DNA from: UBA6019 sp035535055
GTDB lineage: Bacteria > Chloroflexota > Dormibacteria > Dormibacterales > Dormibacteraceae
Reading direction: 5' to 3'
DNA: 34,701 nucleotides
NCBI GenBank assembly: GCA_035535055.1
Contig: DATLQT010000092.1
Location: forward strand, 1-34,701
In this document: positions 7,746 to 15,263 of the stretch, in pieces
Position numbering within the stretch: position 1 is the first letter of the stretch
Layout: each line of letters starts with the position of its first letter
Program-made: the position numbers and the translations under genes
Notes under the pieces: generated by a model
What the model was told of the DNA's origin: nothing
The model's database searches: none
Seen by the model: the letters and a program-made list of their open reading frames with translations, nothing else

Positions 7746-8135
7746 TCAGGCCCGCGCGGCCGCCTTGAACAGCCAGTCGAGGGAGCCCCTGAGGTAAGGG
7801 CGGGAGCGGACCAGGGCTCGGAACCGGATCTCGCCGCCGGCCGGCTCCGCCGACCACCACCACCAGCGCCGGTTGTCCGGCTCCAGCCAGAACTTCCAGG
7901 CGCGCAGTGACCAGCGGTCGAGGGTGCAGGTCTGGATCGCGCTGTCGTCCACGCACTGCTCCACGAACCAGCCCGGGAGAGGCTGTCCCTCGAGCACCGC
8001 GCGCATCACCTCCCGGGCCGCCTCCAGCACCGGCTCATCGCCGTCGAAGGTCAGCTCGTCGACCTCGAAGCCGTCCGGGACCGCCCCCTCCCAGGCGTGG
8101 TGCTCCAGGTGGCGGAGCTCCTCCGCCGGCCTCAC
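7746..8135 (-). CDS. Unknown 129-residue protein coupled to the allantoate amidohydrolase gene
   Basis: The GTG start (8135-8133) overlaps the preceding amidohydrolase stop as GTGA, so it is the last gene of the leftward urate/allantoin operon. The protein is soluble, acidic in its first half and very Trp-rich in the middle (RRWWWWS around residue 90), ending LDWLFKAAARA. No family is recognised. Its coupling suggests a role in purine-ring catabolism or nitrogen assimilation, but function is unknown. It converges with the MarP-like gene, with only 7 bases between the two stops. Confidence 0.75.
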   Translation of the reverse strand: MRPAEELRHLEHHAWEGAVPDGFEVDELTFDGDEPVLEAAREVMRAVLEGQPLPGWFVEQCVDDSAIQTCTLDRWSLRAWKFWLEPDNRRWWWWSAEPAGGEIRFRALVRSRPYLRGSLDWLFKAAARA

Positions 8136-9253
8136 CCCAGGATTTCCAGGGCTCCGTCGAGGAGCGCCTGGCAGCCCTGGACCAGGAGGCGGTCGGCCGT
8201 GTGCTCCTGCGGCGAGTGGCTGATGCCGTCGTGGCTGGGAACGAAGAGCATGCCGGCCGGCACCTTCCGGGCCAGGATCTCGGCGTCGTGGCCGGCGCCG
8301 CTCTCGAGCCGCCGCCAGGGCAGCCCGCTCCGGGCGGCGACCCGCTCAAGGGCCGCCACATAGCCGGGGAACATCGGCATCGCCGGCCACGAGGTTTGCA
8401 GCTCGAACTCGGCCGTGCAGCCCTCCTCCCCGGCGATGCGGCCGAGCTCATCGCGAAGCACCTGCCGGATGGAGTCGAGGACGGCCGGGTCGGGGCTCCG
8501 AGACTCGACGATGAAGCGGGCGAGGCCGGGAACTTGATTGGGAGCCCCGGGCTCGAACTCGACCGCGCCGACGTTGGCGACCGACCGCTGCTCGACGCCC
8601 TGCACGAGCTCGCGGAGACCAGCGATGAAGCGGGCGGCGGTGCGGCCGGCGTCACGGCGGTAGTTGAAGGGGGTGGTCCCCGCGTGGTTGGCCTGGCCGC
8701 GGATCACCGCGGCGTGGCGGTCGATGCCGGCGATGGCGTCGACGACCCCGAGGTCGAGGGCCTCGGTCTCCAGCCGGGGTCCCTGCTCGATATGCAGCTC
8801 CAGGTAGCCGATCACCGACTCGATCGCCGGTGACACGGTGAAGTGCTCGCTTCCCTCGAACCCGTGGCCGCTGACGCCCTCCTCATCGTGGAAGCTGATT
8901 GCGGCGACCCGACCGGCCGCCGGGTGGCCCGCGTCACGCAACGCGCGGCAGACCTCGATCGCCGCGACCACGCCGTAGGCGCCGTCGAGGCGGCCGCCGG
9001 CCGGCACCGTGTCGCTATGGGAGCCGAGCAACAGCCAGGGCCCGGCGCCAGGAGGGTGGCCGAAAACGTTGTTGACCTCGTCGAGGCCGACCTCGAGGCC
9101 GGCCTCCCGCATCCGTGCCGCCAGCCACCGCCGGCCCTCGATGTCCGGCTTCGACCCGGCCAGCCGGTCGACTCCGCCGTCGGGACGGCCGCCGATTTTC
9201 GCCAGCTCGACGAGGTCGCCCAAGAGTCTGTCGGCCGAGACGCGCGGGGTCAT
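8132..9253 (-). CDS. Allantoate amidohydrolase / N-carbamoyl-L-amino-acid hydrolase (M20 family)
   Basis: A 373-residue metal-dependent amidohydrolase of the M20 peptidase/AllC-HyuC group. Metal-site motifs in order are GSHSDTVPAGGRLDGAYG (His and bridging Asp), HDEEG (catalytic Glu pair), ELHIEQGP (His) and GAGHDAE (last His). A dimerisation lid domain lies between them (RGQANHAGTTPF). In this cluster the likely substrate is allantoate, giving ureidoglycine, CO2 and ammonia; a ureidopropionase or carbamoylase role cannot be excluded from sequence. Its ATG overlaps the hydantoinase stop as ATGA and its stop overlaps the next gene as GTGA. Confidence 0.9.
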   Translation of the reverse strand: MTPRVSADRLLGDLVELAKIGGRPDGGVDRLAGSKPDIEGRRWLAARMREAGLEVGLDEVNNVFGHPPGAGPWLLLGSHSDTVPAGGRLDGAYGVVAAIEVCRALRDAGHPAAGRVAAISFHDEEGVSGHGFEGSEHFTVSPAIESVIGYLELHIEQGPRLETEALDLGVVDAIAGIDRHAAVIRGQANHAGTTPFNYRRDAGRTAARFIAGLRELVQGVEQRSVANVGAVEFEPGAPNQVPGLARFIVESRSPDPAVLDSIRQVLRDELGRIAGEEGCTAEFELQTSWPAMPMFPGYVAALERVAARSGLPWRRLESGAGHDAEILARKVPAGMLFVPSHDGISHSPQEHTADRLLVQGCQALLDGALEILG

Positions 9254-10653
9254 TTCGGGGTCCCCGGCGAATCGAAGATTCGCTGGGCTGAATATGGCAA
9301 TCTCTCCACAAACCGACCCCAGCCCGGCTCGCCGACCACGCGGCCGCGGTCGTAGACGACCCGCCCGCGGCTCACGGTGGTCCGCACCCGTCCCTTGAGG
9401 TCCAGCCCACTGTAGGGAGAGAAGCCGGCCGCGCTGTGCAGGTCCGAATCCGCCAGCCGCCCCTCTGCGTGGGGGTCGAAGAGGACCAGGTCGGCGTCGG
9501 CGCCGATCGACAGGTTTCCCTTCCGCGGGTAGAGGCCGAAGATCCGGGCGGGGTTCTCGGAGAGCAGCCTGACCAGGTCCGCCATTCCGATCCGGCCGGC
9601 CTCGACCCCGAAGGTGTAGAGGAGCGTCAGCGTCGTCTCCACGCCCGGGATGCCGGGGCTGACGGTGGTGAAATCGTCCGAGCCGCCGCGCTGCTCCAGC
9701 GAGTAGCCGCAGTGGTCGCTGCCCACCGACTGGATCGCGCCCCGCTCGACCCGCTCCCAGAGGCCCTCCCGCATCTGCGCGCTCCGGATCGGCGGCGTCA
9801 TCAGGAAGCGGATCGCGTCCGGACCCGTGTAGACCGAGTCGTCGAGGCAGAGGAAGTGCGGACAGGTCTCGGCCAGCGCCGGGATCCCGCGCTCGCGCGC
9901 CTCGCTGACCAGGTCCACCGACAGGGGGCTCGAGAGGTGGACGAAGTAGACCGGGCTGCCGGTCACGCGGCTGAAGAAGAGACACCGGTTGACCGCCTCC
10001 GACTCCGCCACCGCCGGCCGGGCGGCCGAGTGGTAGGCGAAGCTCCGCTTGCCCTCGGCCAAAAGCTCCCGGCGGGCTCCGGCCAGGAGGTCGTCGTTCT
10101 CGGCGTGGACCTGAACCAGGAGCCCCGCGGCGCCCGAGCGCTCCAGCAGGCGGAGGATCAGGTGGTCGTCGACGTAGAAGACGGCGTCCTTGTAGGTGGT
10201 GTAGACCTTGGCGCTGGTCACCCCGGTGTCGACGGCTCTCTCGAGGTCCCGTTCCCAGCCCTGGTCGAGGCGCGTGATGTTGAGGTGCAGCGAGTAGTCG
10301 ATAAGGCTGGCCCCATCGGCTTCCCGCCGGACCGCCGCCAGCGCCTGGCCGAAATCCTCGCCGGGGTGCTGGGTGGCGAAGTTGATGTAAGTCGTGACGC
10401 CCCCGGCGGCCGCCGAGCCGCTGCCGCTCACGAAGTCGTCGGCGGTCCGGCCGCTGCCGGTGTCGAGCGAGAAGTGCGTGTGCGGGTCGACGACGCCGGG
10501 CAGGACGTAGAGGCCGGACGCGTCGATGGTGTCGGGATCAACGTCGGTGCTCTCGCCCGCAGGCAGGTGTGCCGCCACCCTGCCGTCCCGGACCACGATG
10601 TCAACCTGCCGCTCGCCGTCGCCATCGACGAGCGTGCCGCCACGCACCAGCAA
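9250..10653 (-). CDS. Hydantoinase/dihydropyrimidinase-type amidohydrolase, probable allantoinase
   Basis: A 467-residue cyclic amidohydrolase. Binuclear metal-site motifs are visible: VVDPHTHFS (HxH at 58-60), the probable carboxylated Lys in SAKVYTTYKD, HAENDDLL, VYFVHLSS and the late Asp in GSDHCGYS. The motifs resemble dihydropyrimidinase/D-hydantoinase more than classical AllB. The neighbouring uricase, OHCU decarboxylase and allantoate hydrolase make allantoin the expected substrate. The start is taken as TTG 10653, one base after the DUF3830 stop, which gives the usual N-terminus MLVRGGTLVDG. It overlaps the next gene as ATGA. Confidence 0.9.
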   Translation of the reverse strand: MLVRGGTLVDGDGERQVDIVVRDGRVAAHLPAGESTDVDPDTIDASGLYVLPGVVDPHTHFSLDTGSGRTADDFVSGSGSAAAGGVTTYINFATQHPGEDFGQALAAVRREADGASLIDYSLHLNITRLDQGWERDLERAVDTGVTSAKVYTTYKDAVFYVDDHLILRLLERSGAAGLLVQVHAENDDLLAGARRELLAEGKRSFAYHSAARPAVAESEAVNRCLFFSRVTGSPVYFVHLSSPLSVDLVSEARERGIPALAETCPHFLCLDDSVYTGPDAIRFLMTPPIRSAQMREGLWERVERGAIQSVGSDHCGYSLEQRGGSDDFTTVSPGIPGVETTLTLLYTFGVEAGRIGMADLVRLLSENPARIFGLYPRKGNLSIGADADLVLFDPHAEGRLADSDLHSAAGFSPYSGLDLKGRVRTTVSRGRVVYDRGRVVGEPGWGRFVERLPYSAQRIFDSPGTPK

Positions 10654-10654
10654 G

Positions 10655-11071
10655 CTAGTCGGCCGCCGCCAGTTCGAAGCTGATGTCCTGCGCTCCCTCC
10701 CAGAGGACGGCGCGGCCCAGCTCCGAAAGCCGGTCGGCCCCCTCGGTGATGGTGGCAAAGTGGTTCCCCGCCAGCTGCCCCATCCGGCTCGCGAAGAGCG
10801 TCGCGCCATAGGGGAAGAGGATCTCGGTCTCGCTGATCCCGCCGGGGTAGAGGAGGAGGTGGCCGGGCGCCGGATGGCTGGTGTGGTTCTCGTAGCCGAC
10901 CCCGACCTCGAGCCCGCCGAGAGGGACCCAGGCGGACTCCCCGCTCCAGCGCGCCTGGATTATCTTCGACCGCATCGGCAGCAGCTTTCGGAAGGCCGCC
11001 ACCGTTTTCGGGGCTGCCTCGGACTCGAGACGGGCGCTGAACTCGAACCGACCGGCGACAATCCTCACCAT
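10655..11071 (-). CDS. DUF3830 family protein (cyclophilin-like fold)
   Basis: A 138-residue protein matching DUF3830: RWSGESAWVPLG, YENHTSHPAPGHLLLYPGG and ISETEILFPYG followed by AGNHFATI. The family often lies in hydantoin, pyrimidine or purine degradation clusters and is predicted to have a cyclophilin-like barrel; its reaction is not established as far as I know. Here it is first in the leftward operon before the allantoinase candidate. The start ATG 11071 is chosen for the normal N-terminus MVRIVAGRFEF; an in-frame ATG at 11092 would overlap the divergent HIU hydrolase start. Only 19 bases separate the two divergent start codons. Confidence 0.85.
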   Translation of the reverse strand: MVRIVAGRFEFSARLESEAAPKTVAAFRKLLPMRSKIIQARWSGESAWVPLGGLEVGVGYENHTSHPAPGHLLLYPGGISETEILFPYGATLFASRMGQLAGNHFATITEGADRLSELGRAVLWEGAQDISFELAAAD

Positions 11072-11090
11072 GGCGCTGAACCAATCTTCC

Positions 11091-11423
11091 ATGAACCTGG
11101 CGAGAATCTCCACCCACGTTCTCGACACCACCCGCGGCGCGCCGGCCGCCGGCGTGGCGGTGAAGCTGCTGCGGCGCGACGGCGGCGACCTGGTCGAGGC
11201 CGGTTCGGGCGTGACCGGCGACGACGGACGGATCGCGAACCTGGCCGCCGACGGCGTCGTCCCCGGCTGGTACCAGCTGGTCTTCGAACTCGACCCCTAC
11301 TACGGCTCGCAGCAGCACTTCTTCAGCCGGGTGACGTTTGACATCGCCATCGCGGAAGCGCGCCATCACCACGTCCCGCTGCTGGTCTCGCCCTATTCGG
11401 CAACCTCCTACCGTGGAAGTTGA
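11091..11423 (+). CDS. 5-hydroxyisourate hydrolase (transthyretin-like)
   Basis: A 110-residue transthyretin-related protein that hydrolyses 5-hydroxyisourate, the product of uricase, to OHCU. The N-terminal ISTHVLDTTRGAPA with its active His and the C-terminal YRGS signature are both present, and length is typical. The ATG at 11091 aligns with the family; an in-frame ATG at 11070 would overlap the divergent DUF3830 gene. The next gene starts inside its last codons (11-base overlap). It is first in the rightward urate operon. Confidence 0.95.
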   Translation: MNLARISTHVLDTTRGAPAAGVAVKLLRRDGGDLVEAGSGVTGDDGRIANLAADGVVPGWYQLVFELDPYYGSQQHFFSRVTFDIAIAEARHHHVPLLVSPYSATSYRGS

Positions 11424-11829
11424 GACCCTCTTCGAAGGGGCCACTCCACTCGCGCTGCGGCTCGTCGCCGAGGGTCCCTGGCGGTCGGAACAGCAGATGA
11501 TCGACCGCGCTTACCGGCTGCTGCCTGAGCTCGAGGAGGAGGAGAAGATCGCCACCCTGAACGCCCACCCGCGGATCGGCGAGGACCCTGCGAGGCTGTC
11601 GCGGCTCTCGCTCGCCGAGCAGGGATCCGATTCGATGCCGGAGCTGGATCGCCTCAACGCGGAGTACGAATCCCGCTTCGGCTTTCGGTTCGTCGTCTTC
11701 GTCGACGGCCGCTCCAAGAGCGAGGTCGTGGAGGTCTTGAAAGTGCGCATGGAGCGAGCCCGTGACCAGGAACTTGATGAGGGCCTGAGAGCCGTGGTGG
11801 ACATCGCCGCCTCGAGGGTCGGACGGTGA
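11413..11829 (+). CDS. 2-oxo-4-hydroxy-4-carboxy-5-ureidoimidazoline (OHCU) decarboxylase
   Basis: A 138-residue member of the OHCU decarboxylase family, which converts OHCU to S-allantoin. The catalytic-site motif NAHPRIG is present, followed by LNAEYESRFGFRFVVFVDGR and an Arg-rich end. It is slightly shorter than the usual ~160-170 residues, lacking the initial LN helix region. GTG 11413 is taken as the start; it overlaps the HIU hydrolase by 11 bases and its stop overlaps uricase as GTGA. The tight coupling suits channelling of unstable intermediates. Confidence 0.92.
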   Translation: MEVETLFEGATPLALRLVAEGPWRSEQQMIDRAYRLLPELEEEEKIATLNAHPRIGEDPARLSRLSLAEQGSDSMPELDRLNAEYESRFGFRFVVFVDGRSKSEVVEVLKVRMERARDQELDEGLRAVVDIAASRVGR

Positions 11830-12632
11830 AGCGCGAGATCAGGTACGGCAAGGCCGAGATCCGCTGCTACCGCGCCTATGCCGGTGAGCCGGAGCTCTTC
11901 GGGACCGAGACCACCGTCGACGTCTTCGGCGACTCCTTCATGGAGTCCTACACCGAGGGCGACAACCGCAACGTGGTCGCCACCGACACCATGAAGAACT
12001 TCACCTACGCGGCCCTGCTGGAGTACGAGGGCACGACCCACGAAGGCTGGGCCGAGTTCTTGGCCCGGCGCTTCCTGGACACCTACCCGCAGATGGAGTG
12101 GCTGCGGATCCGGGAGCACGAGCTGCCCTTCGTCGCCCACTCCGACAAGCTCTTCGAGGGCCCGCGCCGCGACGAGTACGGCGTCGTCCAGCTGGAGATC
12201 GGCCGCGACGGAATCCGCTCCCTCCGGGCCGGCGTCCGGCAGCTCCGCCTCGTGAAGCTGACCGGCAGCGCCTTCGCAGACTTCATGCGTGACCAGTACA
12301 CGACGCTCCCGGAGCGGCCCGACCGGCCGCTGTACATCTTCTGCGACATCCACTGGAAGTACTCCGATACCGCACGGCCGATCGACCCCCACGAGGTGGC
12401 AGGCGCGGTGCGGGAGGTCTTCAACGGCTTCGTCAGCATGTCGATTCAGCACCTCCTGAACGAGTTCGGGACGGTGCTCTTGGAGCGCTACCCGCAGGCT
12501 TCGGAGTTCAGCTTCGAGGCCCAGAATCGGCTCTGGGACACCTCGGCCGTCTCCGACTCCGACTCCCGGCGCCGCGTCTACAGCGACCCCAAGCCCGCCC
12601 ACGGCCTGATCGGCCTGACCGTCTCGCGTTGA
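11826..12632 (+). CDS. Urate oxidase (uricase, cofactor-free)
   Basis: A 268-residue two-T-fold uricase that oxidises urate to 5-hydroxyisourate. Signatures include VVATDTMKNFTY (active Thr in NVVATDT), LTGSAFADFMRDQYTTLPE with the PERPDR loop, SMSIQHLL and NRLWDTS. Length is slightly under the usual ~290-300. GTG start at 11826, overlapping the OHCU decarboxylase stop. Its own stop overlaps the TTG of the thioesterase gene as TTGA. No xanthine dehydrogenase or transporter is present in the window, so upstream purine steps must be elsewhere. Confidence 0.96.
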   Translation: MKREIRYGKAEIRCYRAYAGEPELFGTETTVDVFGDSFMESYTEGDNRNVVATDTMKNFTYAALLEYEGTTHEGWAEFLARRFLDTYPQMEWLRIREHELPFVAHSDKLFEGPRRDEYGVVQLEIGRDGIRSLRAGVRQLRLVKLTGSAFADFMRDQYTTLPERPDRPLYIFCDIHWKYSDTARPIDPHEVAGAVREVFNGFVSMSIQHLLNEFGTVLLERYPQASEFSFEAQNRLWDTSAVSDSDSRRRVYSDPKPAHGLIGLTVSR

Positions 12633-13051
12633 GCGAGAGCCGAGAGCTGCCGACCCTCGCCGACCTGCAGGCGATGCTCGACGCCCACGAGTTCACTTCG
12701 GCGTTCGGCTTCCAGGTCGTCTCCGCCGGAGGCGGGGAAGCGACCATCAGGGTCCCCTTTCTAAAGCGCTGGGAACGGCCGGGCGGGATCTTGAGCGGTC
12801 AGGTCTACATGAACGCGGCGGACTGCGCGATGTGGGTCGCGATCGTCGCCAGCCACGGCTTCGGCCCCGTAACGGTGACGACCGAGCTCAACACCTCCTT
12901 CATGGGCGCGGCACGGGAGGAAGACATCACCTGCACCGCCCGGATCCTCCGCAACGGCCGCAGGCTCATCTACGGCCTGGCCGACTGCTACGGCGCCGAC
13001 GGGCGCCACTTCGCCCACCACATGCTGACCTATGCCCGCGCGGACGCCTGA
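12629..13051 (+). CDS. PaaI-like hotdog thioesterase
   Basis: A 140-residue hotdog-fold protein with the PaaI/YigI-like pattern: RPGGILSGQVYMNAADCAM, then TTELNTSFMGAA. Such proteins hydrolyse acyl-CoA thioesters. TTG start 12629 overlaps the uricase stop, so it belongs to the same operon, though no acyl-CoA step is known in urate breakdown; it may be a passenger gene. The following DUF3052 gene starts 20 bases before its end. Confidence 0.82.
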   Translation: MSESRELPTLADLQAMLDAHEFTSAFGFQVVSAGGGEATIRVPFLKRWERPGGILSGQVYMNAADCAMWVAIVASHGFGPVTVTTELNTSFMGAAREEDITCTARILRNGRRLIYGLADCYGADGRHFAHHMLTYARADA

Positions 13052-13430
13052 GCGCGGCTACCCGGGCACGCCGCTGCCGCGCAAGCTCGGCCTCCGGGAG
13101 GGGTCGGAGGTGCTGATCACAGCTGAGGGCGATGCCCAGCGGCCGCGCGGGCCCTACGACGTGATCGTCTTCTTCGCCCTCTCGCGCCGCGAGCTGGAGG
13201 GGCGATTGCCGGCGCTGGCCGCGCGCCTGGAGCCGAACGGACGCTTCTGGATCGGCTGGCCCAAGAAGAGCTCCGGCATCCCGACCGACCTGGACGAGCA
13301 CGTACTCCGCGAGGTGATCCTGCCCACCGGGCTGGTCGACAACAAGGTCGCCGCCATCGACGAGCTCTGGTCGGGTCTCCAGTTCGTCCTCCGGCTGGAG
13401 AACCGGCCCAAGGCCAGCCCTAAGGGGTAG
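13032..13430 (+). CDS. DUF3052 family protein
   Basis: A 132-residue protein matching DUF3052, a small family common in actinobacteria-like genomes and of unknown function. Typical segments are GYPGTPLPRKLGLREG near the start, WIGWPKKSSGIPTDL in the middle and GLVDNKVAAIDELWSGLQF near the end. ATG 13032 overlaps the thioesterase gene by 20 bases. It is last in the rightward urate operon and overlaps the convergent gene at 13420 by 11 bases. Confidence 0.85.
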   Translation: MPARTPERGYPGTPLPRKLGLREGSEVLITAEGDAQRPRGPYDVIVFFALSRRELEGRLPALAARLEPNGRFWIGWPKKSSGIPTDLDEHVLREVILPTGLVDNKVAAIDELWSGLQFVLRLENRPKASPKG

Positions 13431-13911
13431 GCCCCTTCGCGCGGGCCTTCTCGACGCCCTGCAGGGCCGACTTCAGGTCGGCCAGCCACTCCGCCTGGCG
13501 GCCCGCGACCAGCCGCACGCACCAGTTGAGCGCCTCGCTCCGGCTCCGCGCGACCCCGGCCGCGATCAGGGTGTCGAGGACCTGCCGCTCGGGCTGCCGC
13601 AGGCGCGTCATGACCGGCATCGAAAGCGTCGTGAAGGTCTGCCGGGTGGCGCCGGCGATAGCGCCCCAGGAGACCTTGCGGCGGAATCGGCGCTGGCCAT
13701 CCTCGGCGATCCGCACGCGCTGCTCTCGGGTCTCCTCGCGGAAGCGCGCGATCCGGCCCTCCTGGGCGCCGGCGTCGGTGCCGTCCGGGTCGGCGAGCCG
13801 GCCGACAACGACGATCTCGTCGCCGTCCACGCTGACCTCGGAAGGCCCATCGAACCAGCCCTCGGGGATCCGCGCCGCGAACCAGGCGGCGATGTCAGCC
13901 TCCTGCGCCAT
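13420..13911 (-). CDS. Unknown 163-residue protein
   Basis: A charged soluble protein with an N-terminal acidic part resembling a small alpha/beta domain (VSVDGDEIVVVGRLADPD), then an Arg/Glu-rich helix with REETREQRVRIAEDGQRRF, and a C-terminal part with RSRSEALNWCVRL resembling ribbon-helix-helix or short helical segments. I do not recognise a named family, although similar proteins occur in high-GC Gram-positives. A TAATCT hexamer lies 10 bases before the ATG (13911), a leaderless pattern. It is convergent and overlapping with DUF3052. Confidence 0.7.
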   Translation of the reverse strand: MAQEADIAAWFAARIPEGWFDGPSEVSVDGDEIVVVGRLADPDGTDAGAQEGRIARFREETREQRVRIAEDGQRRFRRKVSWGAIAGATRQTFTTLSMPVMTRLRQPERQVLDTLIAAGVARSRSEALNWCVRLVAGRQAEWLADLKSALQGVEKARAKGPTP

Positions 13912-14007
13912 TTCGATTACGAGATTACATGGCTAGAGTGGCCAGGAACCCAATGCCCTGCGCAAACTGCCCTGCAACCGGCGGGCCGCGGCAGGTGTTC
14001 AACTGAT

Positions 14008-14490
14008 GTGATCAAAGCGCGGGCCTTCGAGCAGATGGTGGAGAGTCACCAGCACCGGATCTTCGGCTTCGCCCTCAGCCTCTCCGGAAACGCGGCCGAC
14101 GCGGAGGAGATCGCCCAGGACGCCTTCGTTAGGGCTCACCGGGCGCTGGAGGGTTACGACGAGCAGCGCGTCCGCGAGCTGAAGGTCTCGGCCTGGCTCC
14201 ACCGGATTACCCTCAACGTCTTCCGCAACCGCGTCCGGCGCAGGCTCCGCGACACGGTCCCCCTGGAGGCGATCGCCGAGCCGCACGCCAACGGCCTGCT
14301 CCCCCACGAGCTTCACGACCTGCGCGAGGCCATCCTTCGATTGCCGCGGAGATACCGGGAGGCGGTGGTGCTCCGGCACGTGCAGGGGTTCGACTACGGA
14401 GAGATCGCCGCGGTCCTCGGCGTGCCCGCCGGCACCGCGAAGTCGGACGTCCACCGCGCCCTCGCCATCCTCAAGGAGGAGCTCAGATGA
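14008..14490 (+). CDS. ECF-type RNA polymerase sigma factor
   Basis: A 160-residue sigma-70-family factor with only regions 2 and 4. Region 2 is seen as HQHRIFGFALSLSGNAADAE with AEEIAQDAFVRAHRAL; region 4 as LPRRYREAVVLRHVQGFDY, then EIAAVLGVPAGTAKSDVHRAL, a helix-turn-helix that reads the -35 box. GTG 14008 is used, with an AGG about 10 bases before. Its TGA stop overlaps the ATG of the MGMT-Ada gene (ATGA), so the two are made together. No separate anti-sigma gene is present; the first ~30 residues of the partner protein may take this role (inference). Confidence 0.93.
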   Translation: MIKARAFEQMVESHQHRIFGFALSLSGNAADAEEIAQDAFVRAHRALEGYDEQRVRELKVSAWLHRITLNVFRNRVRRRLRDTVPLEAIAEPHANGLLPHELHDLREAILRLPRRYREAVVLRHVQGFDYGEIAAVLGVPAGTAKSDVHRALAILKEELR

Positions 14491-15239
14491 ACATCACCGA
14501 ACAGCTCACCCGGCTGGGCGAGGTCACCGCGCCGCCGACGCTCCTGCCGTCGGTCATGGCCGCCATCGCCGGCGACCGGTATGGCATTACCGAGGACGAG
14601 GTCTGGCCGCTCTGGATCGCCTGGAACCGCGACGGCGTCTCCGCCGTGATGCGCGCCGACGAAAACGATGAGGCCGCCTTCCGGGCTTGGTTCGAGAGCG
14701 AGATCGGGCGTCCGCTCCAGCGGGCCGAGGCGGTGCCGGCCGGGCTGCGCAGGGCGCGTCGCTACGACCTCAGCGAGCTGACCGACTTCGAGCGCGACGT
14801 GCTCCTCAAGACCGCGCAGATCCCCCGCGGCGAGGTCCGCACCTACGGCTGGGTCGCCCGGGAGATCGGCCGGCCGGCCGCCGTCCGCGCGGTCGGGACC
14901 GCGCTTGCCAACAACCCGATCCCAGTCCTCATCCCCTGTCACCGCGTCGTCCGCAGCGACGGCGTGATCGGCAACTACGGTGCCGGCGGGACCGCCGCCA
15001 AAAAGCAGATCCTGGCCGCCGAGGGCGTGGACACCGTGCTCCTGGAGCGGCTGGCACGGGAGCGGGTTCGCTTCTACGGCAGCCGGACGACGCACATCTT
15101 CTGCCTGCCCACCTGCCACCACGCGCGGCGCGTTAAGCCCCGCAACCTGCTCCAGTTCCACACCGAGCGGGAGGCTCGAGCCGGGGGCTACCGGCCCTGC
15201 AAGGTGTGCCGCCCGGTGGAGGCGGCCGAGGCGGTCTAG
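14487..15239 (+). CDS. MGMT-Ada fusion: O6-methylguanine methyltransferase with C-terminal Ada zinc domain
   Basis: A 250-residue protein with three parts. Residues 1-30 form a short segment (TRLGEVTAPPTLLPSVM) like the start of anti-sigma-type partners. Residues ~90-180 are a methyltransferase domain with IPCHRVV, acceptor Cys151. Residues ~195-245 are an Ada-type zinc domain with Cys206, Cys210, Cys238 and Cys241, spaced 4-28-3 like the methyl-phosphotriester domain of Ada. E. coli Ada has the zinc domain first and an AraC-type HTH; here the order is reversed and no HTH is present. Coupling to an ECF sigma factor suggests an alkylation-responsive unit in which the sigma factor replaces the DNA-binding part. 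Repair function is confident; the regulatory role is inference. Confidence 0.9.
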   Translation: MNITEQLTRLGEVTAPPTLLPSVMAAIAGDRYGITEDEVWPLWIAWNRDGVSAVMRADENDEAAFRAWFESEIGRPLQRAEAVPAGLRRARRYDLSELTDFERDVLLKTAQIPRGEVRTYGWVAREIGRPAAVRAVGTALANNPIPVLIPCHRVVRSDGVIGNYGAGGTAAKKQILAAEGVDTVLLERLARERVRFYGSRTTHIFCLPTCHHARRVKPRNLLQFHTEREARAGGYRPCKVCRPVEAAEAV

Positions 15240-15263
15240 CGCCGGAAACTAAGCTTGGAGGCG

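Noticed and set aside
11511..12602. Long minus-strand open frame
   Set aside because: Antisense shadow of OHCU decarboxylase and uricase.
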